Positions 25,147 through 32,871 of a stretch of DNA of 64,000 nt are shown piece after piece. The first letter of the stretch is position 1; every line of letters starts with the position of its first letter. The notes under the pieces are model-generated. The model saw nothing but the letters and a program-made list of their open reading frames with translations. It searched no databases and was not told the origin of the DNA. A program made the position numbers and the translations under genes. The DNA comes from Couchioplanes azureus. GTDB lineage: Bacteria; Actinomycetota; Actinomycetes; Mycobacteriales; Micromonosporaceae. The stretch lies in assembly GCF_014648355.1 (NCBI RefSeq), contig NZ_BMQY01000001.1, forward strand, positions 806,001-870,000, given 5' to 3'.

Positions 25147-25431
25147 GTGATTCTCGTAACCCGCCTCAACGGAACCGTTTTCGCCCTGAACCCCGACCTG
25201 GTCGAGCGTGCCGACTGCACGCCCGACACGGTCATCACGCTGGTGGACGGTACCAAGTACGTCATCGCCGAGTCCGTGCCCGAGTTCATCGACTCGGTGC
25301 GCCACTACCGCGCCTCGCTGATCGCCCAGGCGAGTCGAGTCGAGAGTGAGCCCGCCTTGACCCAGCCCGTCGACGAGCAGGCGCCGCAGGCCACTGCGAC
25401 CGTGCTGCCGCTGCACCGGAAGGACCGCTGA
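25147..25431 (+). CDS. flbD: FlbD-family flagellar protein
   Basis: A 94-aa protein. Residues 1-62 match the small FlbD/SwrD family: 'MILVTRLNGTVFALNPDLVERADCTPDTVITLVDGTKYVIAESVPEFIDSV'. In Bacillus, SwrD increases flagellar torque and sits just before the motor genes, as here before motA. This protein carries an extra polar tail of about 30 residues. GTG start with AAGGA upstream. The stop overlaps the motA ATG by one base. Confidence 0.9.
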   Translation: MILVTRLNGTVFALNPDLVERADCTPDTVITLVDGTKYVIAESVPEFIDSVRHYRASLIAQASRVESEPALTQPVDEQAPQATATVLPLHRKDR

Positions 25432-26222
25432 TGGACCTCGCCGCCATTATTGGTGTTGTCGTCGCCCTGATCATCGTCTTCGTCGTGCAGATCCTGGAAG
25501 GCGGCACGCCGGGCTCCATCCTGCTGCTGCCGGCCATGCTGCTGGTGTTCGGCGGCGCGTTCTTCGCGGCCATGGCGGGCGGTGTCCTCAAGGACGCCCT
25601 CGGCATCGGCAACCTGCTCAAGAAGGCGTTCCTCGCCAAGGTCACCCCGCCGAACGAGCTGGTCGACAGCGTCGTGAAGCTGGCCGAGCGGGCCCGCCGC
25701 GAGGGCCTGCTGGCCCTCGAGGACGCGGTCAAGACGGTCGAGCACCCGTTCCTCAAGCGCGGCCTGCAGCTCGCGATCGACGGTACGGACCCGGAGGAGC
25801 TGCACGACATCCTCCACGCCGAGATCGCCGCGAAGAAGAAGGCCGACAAGGCCGGCATGAAGATCCTCGAGAACATGGGCGGCTACGCCCCGACCGTCGG
25901 CATCATCGGTACGGTCATGGGCCTCGTGCACGTGCTCGAGAACCTGGACAAGCCGGAGACGCTGGGCCACTCCATCGCCGCGGCGTTCGTCGCGACCCTG
26001 TGGGGCGTGCTCTCCGCCAACGTCATCTTCCTGCCGCTGGCCGCCCGACTGACCCGTCTCTCCGGCATCGAGGTCGACGAGATGGAGCTGGTCATCGACG
26101 GCGTGCTGGCCATCCAGGCCGGCTCGAACCCGCGTCTGGTCGCGCAGAAGCTCCGCAGTCTGCTGCCGCCCGACGCCGCCAAGGCCGCCGAGGCCGCCGC
26201 CGCGACGAAGAAGGCTGCCTGA
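25431..26222 (+). CDS. motA: MotA stator protein
   Basis: A 263-aa membrane protein with four predicted helices (residues 4-23, 31-50, 150-170, 183-202) and the large cytoplasmic loop between the second and third. 'GYAPTVGIIGTVMGLVHVLENL' holds the conserved Pro near the ion path. The loop carries the charged residues that meet FliG. It forms the ion channel with MotB. Coupled to flbD by a one-base overlap. Confidence 0.96.
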   Translation: MDLAAIIGVVVALIIVFVVQILEGGTPGSILLLPAMLLVFGGAFFAAMAGGVLKDALGIGNLLKKAFLAKVTPPNELVDSVVKLAERARREGLLALEDAVKTVEHPFLKRGLQLAIDGTDPEELHDILHAEIAAKKKADKAGMKILENMGGYAPTVGIIGTVMGLVHVLENLDKPETLGHSIAAAFVATLWGVLSANVIFLPLAARLTRLSGIEVDEMELVIDGVLAIQAGSNPRLVAQKLRSLLPPDAAKAAEAAAATKKAA

Positions 26223-26224
26223 TC

Positions 26225-26305
26225 ATGTCGGAGCGTAGCGGAGACATCATCGAGCTCAGTGTTTCGTGCCTCATGGGCGTCGGAGCGAAGCGAGGACGGT
26301 CATGA
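26225..26305 (+). repeat. Repeat-bearing spacer with possible 26-codon ORF between motA and motB
   Basis: The 79-base spacer holds two imperfect copies of a 19-base unit beginning GTCGGAGCG at 26227-26245 and 26279-26297. Read in frame from the ATG at 26225 it encodes 26 residues starting MSERSGD, and its TGA overlaps the motB ATG at 26302. My recollection is that very similar short stretches recur between genes in Micromonosporaceae genomes, so it may be a dispersed element rather than a gene. Confidence 0.5.
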
Positions 26306-27327
26306 GCGCCGGGGGAGGGGCCCGCCGTAAGAAGGGCGGGCACGAGGAGCACGAGGAGCACGTCAACCACGAGCGCTGGCTCGTGTCGTACGCCGACATG
26401 CTCACGCTGTTGTTCGTGTTGTTCGTCGTGCTGTTCAGCATGAGCAACGTCGACAAGGCGAAGTTCGCCGAGCTGGCGGCCGGCCTGTCCCAGGGCTTCG
26501 GCGCATCCAGCGCGGCCTTCCAGGGCAGTCCGCAGGTGCTCGAGGGCGCCGGGGAGGCCACCAACGTGGTGGCCATCGACCCCGGCGTCAACCCGGGCGA
26601 CGGCGGCAGCGGCACCAGCGGCATGAGCAAGGAGCAGGCCGACGCGGTGGCCCGGGCGATCCAGGCGGAGGACCGCAGGCAGGCCTCGGAGAACGCCAAG
26701 GCGGCGGCGCAGGAGGTGGAGAACCTCAAGGAGATCGAGCACAAGATCGCCGACGCGCTGGCCGCGGCGAAGCTGCTCGAGCACGTCAAGTTCTCCGTCG
26801 ACCGGCGCGGCCTGGTGATCACCGTCGTGACCAACGAGGTCGTCTTCGCGGGCAACCGCGCGGAGCTGAAGGAGGGTGGCCGGAAGATCCTCGACGCCAT
26901 CGCGCCGACGCTCGCCAAGCTGCCCAACAACATCGAGGTCGACGGCAACACCAACCAGCTCAAGGCGACGGTCACGTACTACCCCAGCGGCTGGGAGCTG
27001 TCCGCGGCCCGCGCCTCGACGACCGTGCGCTACCTGGTCGAGCACGGGCTGGCCAAGAACCGGATGAGCGCGGTCGGGTTCTCCGACACCAAGCCGCTCG
27101 TCGACCCCAAGGACCCGCGGTCCATCACGATGAACCGCCGCGTCGACGTGGTCGTGCTGACCGCGCTCAACGCCGAGCAGGCGGCGCTGCTGCCGGCCGC
27201 GGCCGGCGACGCCGGCAAGTTGCACACCGGTGAGACCTCGGCCGCAGCCGCCGCGAAGGCTAAGGCCGCCACTGCCACGACCGAATCGAGCACCGGGTCC
27301 ACGACCCCCGCCGTATCCCACGACTGA
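26302..27327 (+). CDS. motB: MotB stator protein
   Basis: A 341-aa protein. One membrane helix near residues 32-52 carries the ion-binding Asp in 'SYADMLTLLFVLFVVLFSMSNVD'. The middle has a helical linker, and the OmpA-like wall-binding domain (about 165-290) includes 'IEVDGNTNQLKATVTYYPSGWELSAARASTTVRYLVEHGLAKNRMSAVGFSDTKPL' and 'NRRVDVVVLT'. It anchors the stator to peptidoglycan. An Ala/Thr-rich tail follows. ATG at 26302 with GAGG upstream. Confidence 0.96.
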   Translation: MSAGGGARRKKGGHEEHEEHVNHERWLVSYADMLTLLFVLFVVLFSMSNVDKAKFAELAAGLSQGFGASSAAFQGSPQVLEGAGEATNVVAIDPGVNPGDGGSGTSGMSKEQADAVARAIQAEDRRQASENAKAAAQEVENLKEIEHKIADALAAAKLLEHVKFSVDRRGLVITVVTNEVVFAGNRAELKEGGRKILDAIAPTLAKLPNNIEVDGNTNQLKATVTYYPSGWELSAARASTTVRYLVEHGLAKNRMSAVGFSDTKPLVDPKDPRSITMNRRVDVVVLTALNAEQAALLPAAAGDAGKLHTGETSAAAAAKAKAATATTESSTGSTTPAVSHD

Positions 27328-27346
27328 CACGACAGGAGGAGTTCCG

Positions 27347-27805
27347 ATGGCAAACGAGGAAAAGGACGCCGCCGCGGCGCCCAAGAAGTCCAAGAAGCTG
27401 CTGATGATCATTGTGCTCGCCGTCGTGATGCTCGGCGCGGGCGGTGCGGGCACGTACTTCCTGTTCCTCAAGGGTGACGCCGCCGAGGCCAAGGAGGAGC
27501 CCGTGAAGGGCGCGGTCGTGATGCTGGAGAACCCGCTGACGATCAACCTCGCCAAGGGCCACTACCTCAAGATGGGCTTCGCCCTGCAGATGACCGAGGA
27601 GGCCGGCGAGGAGGAGATCAACACCGCCGAGGCGATCAACCTGGCGATCGACCAGTACACCGGCATGGAGATCGGCGAGCTCGAGACGGACAAGGGTCGC
27701 GAGGCGGCGAAGAAGGAACTGCTCGAGAAGATCGAGAAGGCCTACAACGTCGACGACAAGCACCTCGTCATGGGGCTCTACTTCACCTCGTTCGTCACGC
27801 AGTAA
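27347..27805 (+). CDS. fliL: FliL stator-associated protein
   Basis: A 152-aa membrane protein: a charged N-terminus, one helix at about 18-39 (LLMIIVLAVVMLGAGGAGTYFLFL), and an extracytoplasmic FliL domain with 'LENPLTINLAKGHYLKMGFALQM' and 'YNVDDKHLVMGLYFTSFVTQ'. FliL surrounds and supports the stator. The ATG at 27347 has AGGAGGAG upstream. It is the last gene before the hairpin at 27819. Confidence 0.93.
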   Translation: MANEEKDAAAAPKKSKKLLMIIVLAVVMLGAGGAGTYFLFLKGDAAEAKEEPVKGAVVMLENPLTINLAKGHYLKMGFALQMTEEAGEEEINTAEAINLAIDQYTGMEIGELETDKGREAAKKELLEKIEKAYNVDDKHLVMGLYFTSFVTQ

Positions 27806-27818
27806 CTCAGCTATTCCG

Positions 27819-27851
27819 ATGGGCGGGTCCGCGACGTGCGGATCCGCCCAT
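27819..27851 (+). terminator. Terminator after fliL
   Basis: Arms 27819-27832 and 27838-27851 pair over 14 bases with one G-T wobble around a five-base loop, 14 bases after the fliL stop. Confidence 0.75.
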
Positions 27852-27885
27852 TGCTCGTATAGCGCCTCAAAGCACGCCCCACGGC

Positions 27886-27912
27886 TCAGCGGCTGCGCAA
27901 CCGAGCCGATGA
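27886..27912 (+). promoter_or_regulatory. FliA-type promoter candidate for fliM operon
   Basis: TCAG at 27886-27889, 15 bases, GCCGATGA at 27905-27912. With seven bases to the start site, transcription would begin at or next to the GTG start of fliM at 27920. Confidence 0.65.
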
Positions 27913-27919
27913 GGACGAC

Positions 27920-28858
27920 GTGACCACGTCGCCGACCCGATCCCCCGGAAAGATGTCCCGTCGCGGGAGTGCGGGGCCCACCTCCTACGACTTCCGCCGG
28001 CCGATCAAGCTGTCCCGCGACCACGTCCGGACGCTGCAGATCGCCTTCGAGACGTACGCCCGCAGCTGCGGCACGCTGCTGACCACCCGCCTCCGTACGG
28101 TCAGCAGCGTCGCCCTGGTCTCCATCGAGCAACTGACCTACGACGAGTACGTGGCCACCCTCGCCAACCCCACCCTGATCGCGGTCGTGGCGCTCGACCC
28201 GCTGCCCGGCACGGTCCTGATGGAGATGGCCAGCTCCGCGGTGATGACCGCCATCGACCACATGCTGGGCGGCCCGGGCGGCCCCCAGCCGGAGCGCCCG
28301 CTGACCGAGGTCGAGATGCCCCTGCTGCGCGGGCTGCTGGAGCGCATGCTGGGCGAGCTGCGGTACAGCTTCGAGACCCTGGTCGACATCCAGCCCAAGC
28401 TGCGCGAGATCGAGTACAACGCCCAGTTCCTGCGTGCGCACCAGCCGGGCGACGCGGTCGTGATCGCCTCGTTCGAGATGAAGGTCGGCACGGAGGAGTG
28501 CATGGCCAGCATCTGCCTGCCGTTCAACACCATCCTGCCGGTGCTGGAGAAGCAGGAGACGATCGAGCTCACGCCGGCCGAGCGGAGCGCCCGCGAGACC
28601 GCCCAACGCAACCTGACGGCCGGACTTTCCGCGGCGCCGATTGACGTAGCTGTCCGATTCCAGCCCATCCGCATGCGTACCGATGACATCGTGGATCTAC
28701 GCCCCGGAGACGTCGTGCCGCTGGGGCACCCGACCAGCCTGCCGCTCGAGGTGACCGTCAACGAGGCCGTTTTCGCGCATGCAGTCCCCGGTAACCAGGG
28801 TGCCCGGCTCGCGTGTCTCGTCGTGCCGTCGCCGCCCAGGGAGGAAGAACGCAGATGA
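27920..28858 (+). CDS. fliM: FliM motor switch protein lacking the CheY-binding peptide
   Basis: A 312-aa switch protein. The CheC-like middle domain includes '[37 protein letters not shown]' and '[13 protein letters not shown]' (the GGxGG-type motif); the C-terminal SpoA domain spans about 235-305. The N-terminus, in contrast, is Ser/Thr/Arg-rich and lacks the 'LSQ-EIDALL' peptide that binds phospho-CheY in most FliM. The GTG start coincides with the predicted transcription start; an ATG at 27953 is the alternative. It overlaps fliN by 4 bases. Confidence 0.93.
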   Translation: MTTSPTRSPGKMSRRGSAGPTSYDFRRPIKLSRDHVRTLQIAFETYARSCGTLLTTRLRTVSSVALVSIEQLTYDEYVATLANPTLIAVVALDPLPGTVLMEMASSAVMTAIDHMLGGPGGPQPERPLTEVEMPLLRGLLERMLGELRYSFETLVDIQPKLREIEYNAQFLRAHQPGDAVVIASFEMKVGTEECMASICLPFNTILPVLEKQETIELTPAERSARETAQRNLTAGLSAAPIDVAVRFQPIRMRTDDIVDLRPGDVVPLGHPTSLPLEVTVNEAVFAHAVPGNQGARLACLVVPSPPREEERR

Positions 28859-29604
28859 CCGCGCCCACGATCACCGAGCCGCAGCTCGCGCTGGTCCGGA
28901 CCGCCGCGCAGGCGGCCCTGGCGGTGCTGCCGACCAGCCGTGAGCTGTCGGTCGGCGCGCCGGTGGCCGCGACCGCCGACATGCTGACCTCCGGGCAGGC
29001 GATCACCGCGAAGTTCAGCGGTGCGGCCACCGGCGAGGTCGTCGTCGTGGTGGGCCAGGACCTGGCCGACGCGCTCAAGGAGAGCCCGCTCGGCGAGCTG
29101 GACCTGACCGCCGCCGTACGCCCGGCCCTGGAGGCCGCCGCCCGCTCGTTCGGTCCCGTCGTGCTCGACCCCGGTCAGCTCATGGAACCGGGTGTCGCGC
29201 TCAGCGCGGTGGCCGCGAAGACCGACGCGGTGGCCGTTCCCCTGCTCGACGGTGGCGAGATCCGGGCCGTGCTGGCGTTGTCGCTCAGCCCCTGGCCCGG
29301 CGACCCGGGAGCCGGCGGGGTGGCCCGGCGCGGCGGCTCCGACGCCGCGGTGATGCGCGGCGGCCTGGACATGCTGCACGACGTCGAGATGGAGGTCTCC
29401 GCCGAGCTGGGCCGGACCCGGATGAGCGTACGGGAGCTGCTCTCGCTGGTCCCGGGCGCGATCGTGGAGCTCGACCGCGCCGCCGGCAGCCCCGCGGACC
29501 TGCTGGTCAACGGCCGGCTGATCGCGCGCGGCGAGGTCGTGGTCGTCGACGAGAACTTCGGCATCCGGATCACCGAGATCCTCGCCCCCTCCAGCGGGGA
29601 GTAG
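28855..29604 (+). CDS. fliN: FliN/FliY-type motor switch protein
   Basis: A 249-aa C-ring protein. The SpoA domain lies at about 170-245 ('[67 protein letters not shown]'), matching FliN. The first 165 residues form an extra CheC-like domain, as in Bacillus FliY, but I do not see intact phosphatase ExxN motifs or a CheY-binding peptide. ATG with GGGAGGAAG upstream, overlapping fliM by 4 bases. Confidence 0.92.
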   Translation: MTAPTITEPQLALVRTAAQAALAVLPTSRELSVGAPVAATADMLTSGQAITAKFSGAATGEVVVVVGQDLADALKESPLGELDLTAAVRPALEAAARSFGPVVLDPGQLMEPGVALSAVAAKTDAVAVPLLDGGEIRAVLALSLSPWPGDPGAGGVARRGGSDAAVMRGGLDMLHDVEMEVSAELGRTRMSVRELLSLVPGAIVELDRAAGSPADLLVNGRLIARGEVVVVDENFGIRITEILAPSSGE

Positions 29605-29607
29605 ACG

Positions 29608-30051
29608 TTGTTCGAGCTCGTCCTGCGCATCGCCTTCTCACTGCTGGTCGTCTTCGGCCTGATGTGGGGGCTGGCCCGGGTCGCCCGCCGGGGCGGCATC
29701 GGCAGGCGCGGGCACGGCAATCTCTCCGTCCTCAACCGGCAGTCGCTGAGCCGCGGATCCTCGGTGGCGGTCGTCCGGGTGGCGGACAAGGCGCTGATCC
29801 TGGGCGTCACGGACAACCAGGTCAGCCTGCTGGGCGAGACGGAGCTCGCGGCCTTCGCGCACGAGCCGCACGCCGTGGCCGCGACGGACGGCAGGCGTGA
29901 CGCGGTGGCGGTGGGGCCGGCCGACGTCCTGTCGCCGGCGCATCCCACGGTGCTGCCGCACCACGGCGGCAAGCTGGACGGCTCGATCCTCTCCCCGCGG
30001 ACATGGACGTCGACCCTCGACTTCCTGCGCGACCGGACGGCGAGGCACTGA
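29608..30051 (+). CDS. fliO: FliO export-gate assembly protein
   Basis: A 147-aa protein with one N-terminal membrane helix (ELVLRIAFSLLVVFGLMWGLARV), a basic stretch, then the FliO beta region 'GHGNLSVLNRQSLSRGSSVAVVRVADKALILGVTDNQVSLLGET'. FliO helps assemble the FliP ring. TTG start with GGGGAG upstream, 3 bases after fliN and 1 base before fliP. Confidence 0.9.
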   Translation: MFELVLRIAFSLLVVFGLMWGLARVARRGGIGRRGHGNLSVLNRQSLSRGSSVAVVRVADKALILGVTDNQVSLLGETELAAFAHEPHAVAATDGRRDAVAVGPADVLSPAHPTVLPHHGGKLDGSILSPRTWTSTLDFLRDRTARH

Positions 30052-30052
30052 C

Positions 30053-30943
30053 ATGTGGCGGCGGGCGAGCCTGAAGTCTTCAGTCCTGTCGTGGGTGGCG
30101 GTGGGGTGGTTGGCAGGGCTCTTCCTGGCGTTGGGCGCCTTCTCGCCCACCGCCGCGACGCAGGCCGCCGCGGCCGCGCCCGCCTCGGTGGTGGCGCAGT
30201 ACCGGGCGCCGCAGGCGCCCGCGCCGCCGACCCCGCCCGCGGCGCCGACCGTGCGGCCGACCGGCGGCGGCTCGATCGGCGTCAACATCAACGGCACCAA
30301 CCCGGACGGCAGCAAACCGGCGACATCCCTGGTCATCGTGCTGGGCCTGACCCTGCTCTCGGTGGCGCCGGCCGTCCTGCTGCTGTGCACGGCGTTCACC
30401 AAGGTCTTCATGGTCCTCGGGATCACCCGCAACGCCCTCGGGCTGACCAGCATGCCGCCCAACCAGGTTCTCGCCGGTCTGGCGCTGTTCATCAGCCTCT
30501 TCATCATGAGCCCGGTCCTGTCGCAGGTGAACGAGCAGGGCGTGCAGCCCTACCTCGCCGGGGACAAGTCGCAGTCGGTGGCGTTCCGCGACGGCGTGCA
30601 GCCGCTGCGGCAGTTCATGCTCAAGAACACGCGCGAGGACGAGCTCGCCCTGCTGATCAAGGTCTCCGGTCAGGAGAAGCCGGCCAACGCCGACGACGTG
30701 GAGCTGACCACGCTCATCCCCGCGTTCGTCCTGTCCGAGCTGCGGGCCGCCTTCATCATCGGCTTCGTCATCTTCATCCCGTTCCTCATCATCGACATGG
30801 TGGTCTCCGCGTCACTGATGTCGCTGGGCATGATGATGCTGCCCCCGGTGACCGTGGCAATGCCGTTCAAGCTGCTGCTGTTCGTGCTCGTGAACGGCTG
30901 GGGGCTGATCATCACCGCACTCGTGGGCTCGTATCCGAAATGA
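30053..30943 (+). CDS. fliP: FliP export-gate protein
   Basis: A 296-aa export-gate protein. A signal-peptide-like N-terminus and a Pro/Ala-rich stretch (residues 1-80) precede the FliP core: 'SLVIVLGLTLLSVAPAVLLLCTAFTKVFMVLGITRNALGLTSMPPNQVLAGLALFISLFIMSPV' and 'TLIPAFVLSELRAAFIIGFVIFIPFLIIDMVVSASLMSLGMMMLPP'. Five copies build the export pore. Its TGA overlaps the fliR ATG by 4 bases; fliQ, which normally lies between, is absent. Confidence 0.95.
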   Translation: MWRRASLKSSVLSWVAVGWLAGLFLALGAFSPTAATQAAAAAPASVVAQYRAPQAPAPPTPPAAPTVRPTGGGSIGVNINGTNPDGSKPATSLVIVLGLTLLSVAPAVLLLCTAFTKVFMVLGITRNALGLTSMPPNQVLAGLALFISLFIMSPVLSQVNEQGVQPYLAGDKSQSVAFRDGVQPLRQFMLKNTREDELALLIKVSGQEKPANADDVELTTLIPAFVLSELRAAFIIGFVIFIPFLIIDMVVSASLMSLGMMMLPPVTVAMPFKLLLFVLVNGWGLIITALVGSYPK

Positions 30944-31707
30944 ACTGGGACGTGCCCATCGCGCAGCTCATGGCCATCTTCCTGGGAGCGGCCCGCGCGG
31001 GCGCCTGGCTGATGCTCTGCCCGCCGTTCAACTCGCGCCTGATCCCGGGCCAGATCAAGGTGCTGCTCTCGATCGGCCTGGCGCTGCCGATGGCGCCCCA
31101 CCTGCAGGCGACCCTGCCGTCGATCGAGACCTCGGCGATCCTCGCCGCCACTCTGCTCCAGGTCTTCGTCGGGGCGGCGCTGGGCTTCATCACGTACCTG
31201 TTGTTCTCCGCGATCCAGGCCGCCGGCGACATGATCGACGTCTTCGGCGGCTTCGCGCTGGCGTCCGCCTACGACCCGCTCTCGATGAACCAGAGCTCGG
31301 TCTTCGGCCGCTTCTACAACCTGGTGGCGGCCACCCTGCTGTTCGCCAGCGAGGGTCATCAGCTGATCCTCCGCGGGTTCCTGGAGTCGTACAAGACGCT
31401 GCCGCTCGACTCCAGCTTCTCGATGGAGACGTTCAGCCGGCTGCTGACCGAGGGCATCGGCGAGATGTTCGTCGCGGCGGTGCAGATCGCCGGGCCGCTG
31501 ATCGCCGTGCTGTTCCTCACCGACGTCGCGTTCGGCCTGCTGAACCGGGTGGCGCCCGCGCTCAACGCGTTCCAGCTCGGCTTCCCGGCCAAGATCTTGT
31601 TGGTGCTCACCCTCTCCGGCACGGCGATCGCGATCCTGCCCCGGGCCCTGGACGGCCTGATCGACAAGGCGGTCAGCGCGGTCGTCCACCTCAGCGGCGG
31701 GGGGTGA
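30940..31707 (+). CDS. fliR: FliR export-gate protein
   Basis: A 255-aa membrane protein with about six hydrophobic segments. 'MAIFLGAARAGAWLMLCPPFNSRLIPGQIKVLLSIGLALPMAP' and 'GDMIDVFGGFALASAYDPLSMNQSSVFGRFYNLVAATLLF' are typical of FliR, with 'GLLNRVAPALNAFQLGFPAKILL' near the C-terminus. It closes the FliP/FliQ ring in the export gate. Start ATG overlaps the fliP stop; the flhB GTG follows after 3 bases. Confidence 0.95.
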   Translation: MNWDVPIAQLMAIFLGAARAGAWLMLCPPFNSRLIPGQIKVLLSIGLALPMAPHLQATLPSIETSAILAATLLQVFVGAALGFITYLLFSAIQAAGDMIDVFGGFALASAYDPLSMNQSSVFGRFYNLVAATLLFASEGHQLILRGFLESYKTLPLDSSFSMETFSRLLTEGIGEMFVAAVQIAGPLIAVLFLTDVAFGLLNRVAPALNAFQLGFPAKILLVLTLSGTAIAILPRALDGLIDKAVSAVVHLSGGG

Positions 31708-31710
31708 GCC

Positions 31711-32802
31711 GTGTCCGGTGAGAAGACCGAGAAACCCACACCACAGAAGCTCAAGAAGGCCAAGCAGGAGGGCCAGATCGGGCGCAGCCAGGACGTCGGC
31801 GCCTGGTTCGGCATGCTGGCCGCCAGCATCATGCTGCCGCGCACGATGAAGTCGGCGATGGACCACTCCCGGGAGCTGATGGCCAAGATCCCGGACGTCG
31901 TCGCGAACCCCGATCCGCAGGTCGCGCTCGGCATCCTCAAGGACGGCCTGATGAGTGCCGCCTGGGCGGTGCTGCCGCTGGCGGTGACCATGATGGCCAT
32001 CGGCATCGCGGCGGCCGGCGCGCAGGGCGGCATCCGGGTGGCCACGAAGCTGTTCATCCCGAAGTTCAACCGGCTGAACCCGTGGCCCGGCCTCAAGAAG
32101 ATGCTGGGCCCGCAGGCGATGTGGGAGGGCACCAAGGCGTTGATCAAGACCGGCGTGCTGGCCGGCGTGCTCTACGCGACGATGAAGGACATCGTGCCAC
32201 TGCTGATGACGGCGGGGCGGCTGCAGGTCGTCTCGCTGCTCGGCGTGGTGAACGACGCCGCGCTGTCGCTGATCCGGGCCGCCTCCGTCGCCGGCATCGT
32301 GATGGCCGCCGCGGACTACTTCGTGGTGCGCCGCCGCACCAACAAGCAACTGCGGATGACCAAGGAGGAGGTCAAGCAGGAGAACAAGAACGCCGAGGGC
32401 GACCCGCACCTCAAGGGTCACATCCGGGCCAAGCAGATGGCGATGGCCCGCAGCCGGCAGATGGCCGACGTGCCGACCGCCGACCTGGTGCTGATCAACC
32501 CCACGCACGTGGCGGTCGCGCTGCGCTACGACCCGGAGAAGGGCGCGCCCCGGGTGCTGGCGAAGGGCCAGGGCGCCGTCGCGCAGAAGATCCGGGAGAT
32601 CGCCTCCGAGCACCGCATCCCGCTGGTGCAGGACGTCGCGCTGGCCCGGGCGCTGGAAAAGGGCGTGGAGGTGGGGCAGGAGATCCCGGCCGAGTTCTAC
32701 GGGGCGGTGGCGAAGGTCCTGGCGTTCGTGATGAGCATGAAGGCCCGTGGGTCGGCCGCAGGAGTGCACCGCAACCCGAACGCTACGGCCACGGCAGCAT
32801 AG
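31711..32802 (+). CDS. flhB: FlhB export switch protein
   Basis: A 363-aa protein with the 'EKTEKPTPQKLKKAKQEGQIGRSQDV' start, four membrane helices and a cytoplasmic domain with the autocleavage motif NPTH at residues 263-266 ('LVLINPTHVAVALRYD'). After self-cleavage it switches export from rod/hook to filament substrates, with FliK as timer. GTG start with no gap problem: 3 bases after fliR. Confidence 0.96.
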   Translation: MSGEKTEKPTPQKLKKAKQEGQIGRSQDVGAWFGMLAASIMLPRTMKSAMDHSRELMAKIPDVVANPDPQVALGILKDGLMSAAWAVLPLAVTMMAIGIAAAGAQGGIRVATKLFIPKFNRLNPWPGLKKMLGPQAMWEGTKALIKTGVLAGVLYATMKDIVPLLMTAGRLQVVSLLGVVNDAALSLIRAASVAGIVMAAADYFVVRRRTNKQLRMTKEEVKQENKNAEGDPHLKGHIRAKQMAMARSRQMADVPTADLVLINPTHVAVALRYDPEKGAPRVLAKGQGAVAQKIREIASEHRIPLVQDVALARALEKGVEVGQEIPAEFYGAVAKVLAFVMSMKARGSAAGVHRNPNATATAA

Positions 32803-32871
32803 TCATGATCTGGGAGATTTCCTCACATCACGGCCGTCGCTGCGGGACTATCAGCAGGTGAAAGGGGGGCC

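Noticed and set aside
30055..30939. Long frame running in phase into fliR over fliP
   Set aside because: The part before 30940 has shadow-like Arg/Ala/Gly composition and overlaps fliP in another frame; only the part from 30940 is FliR.
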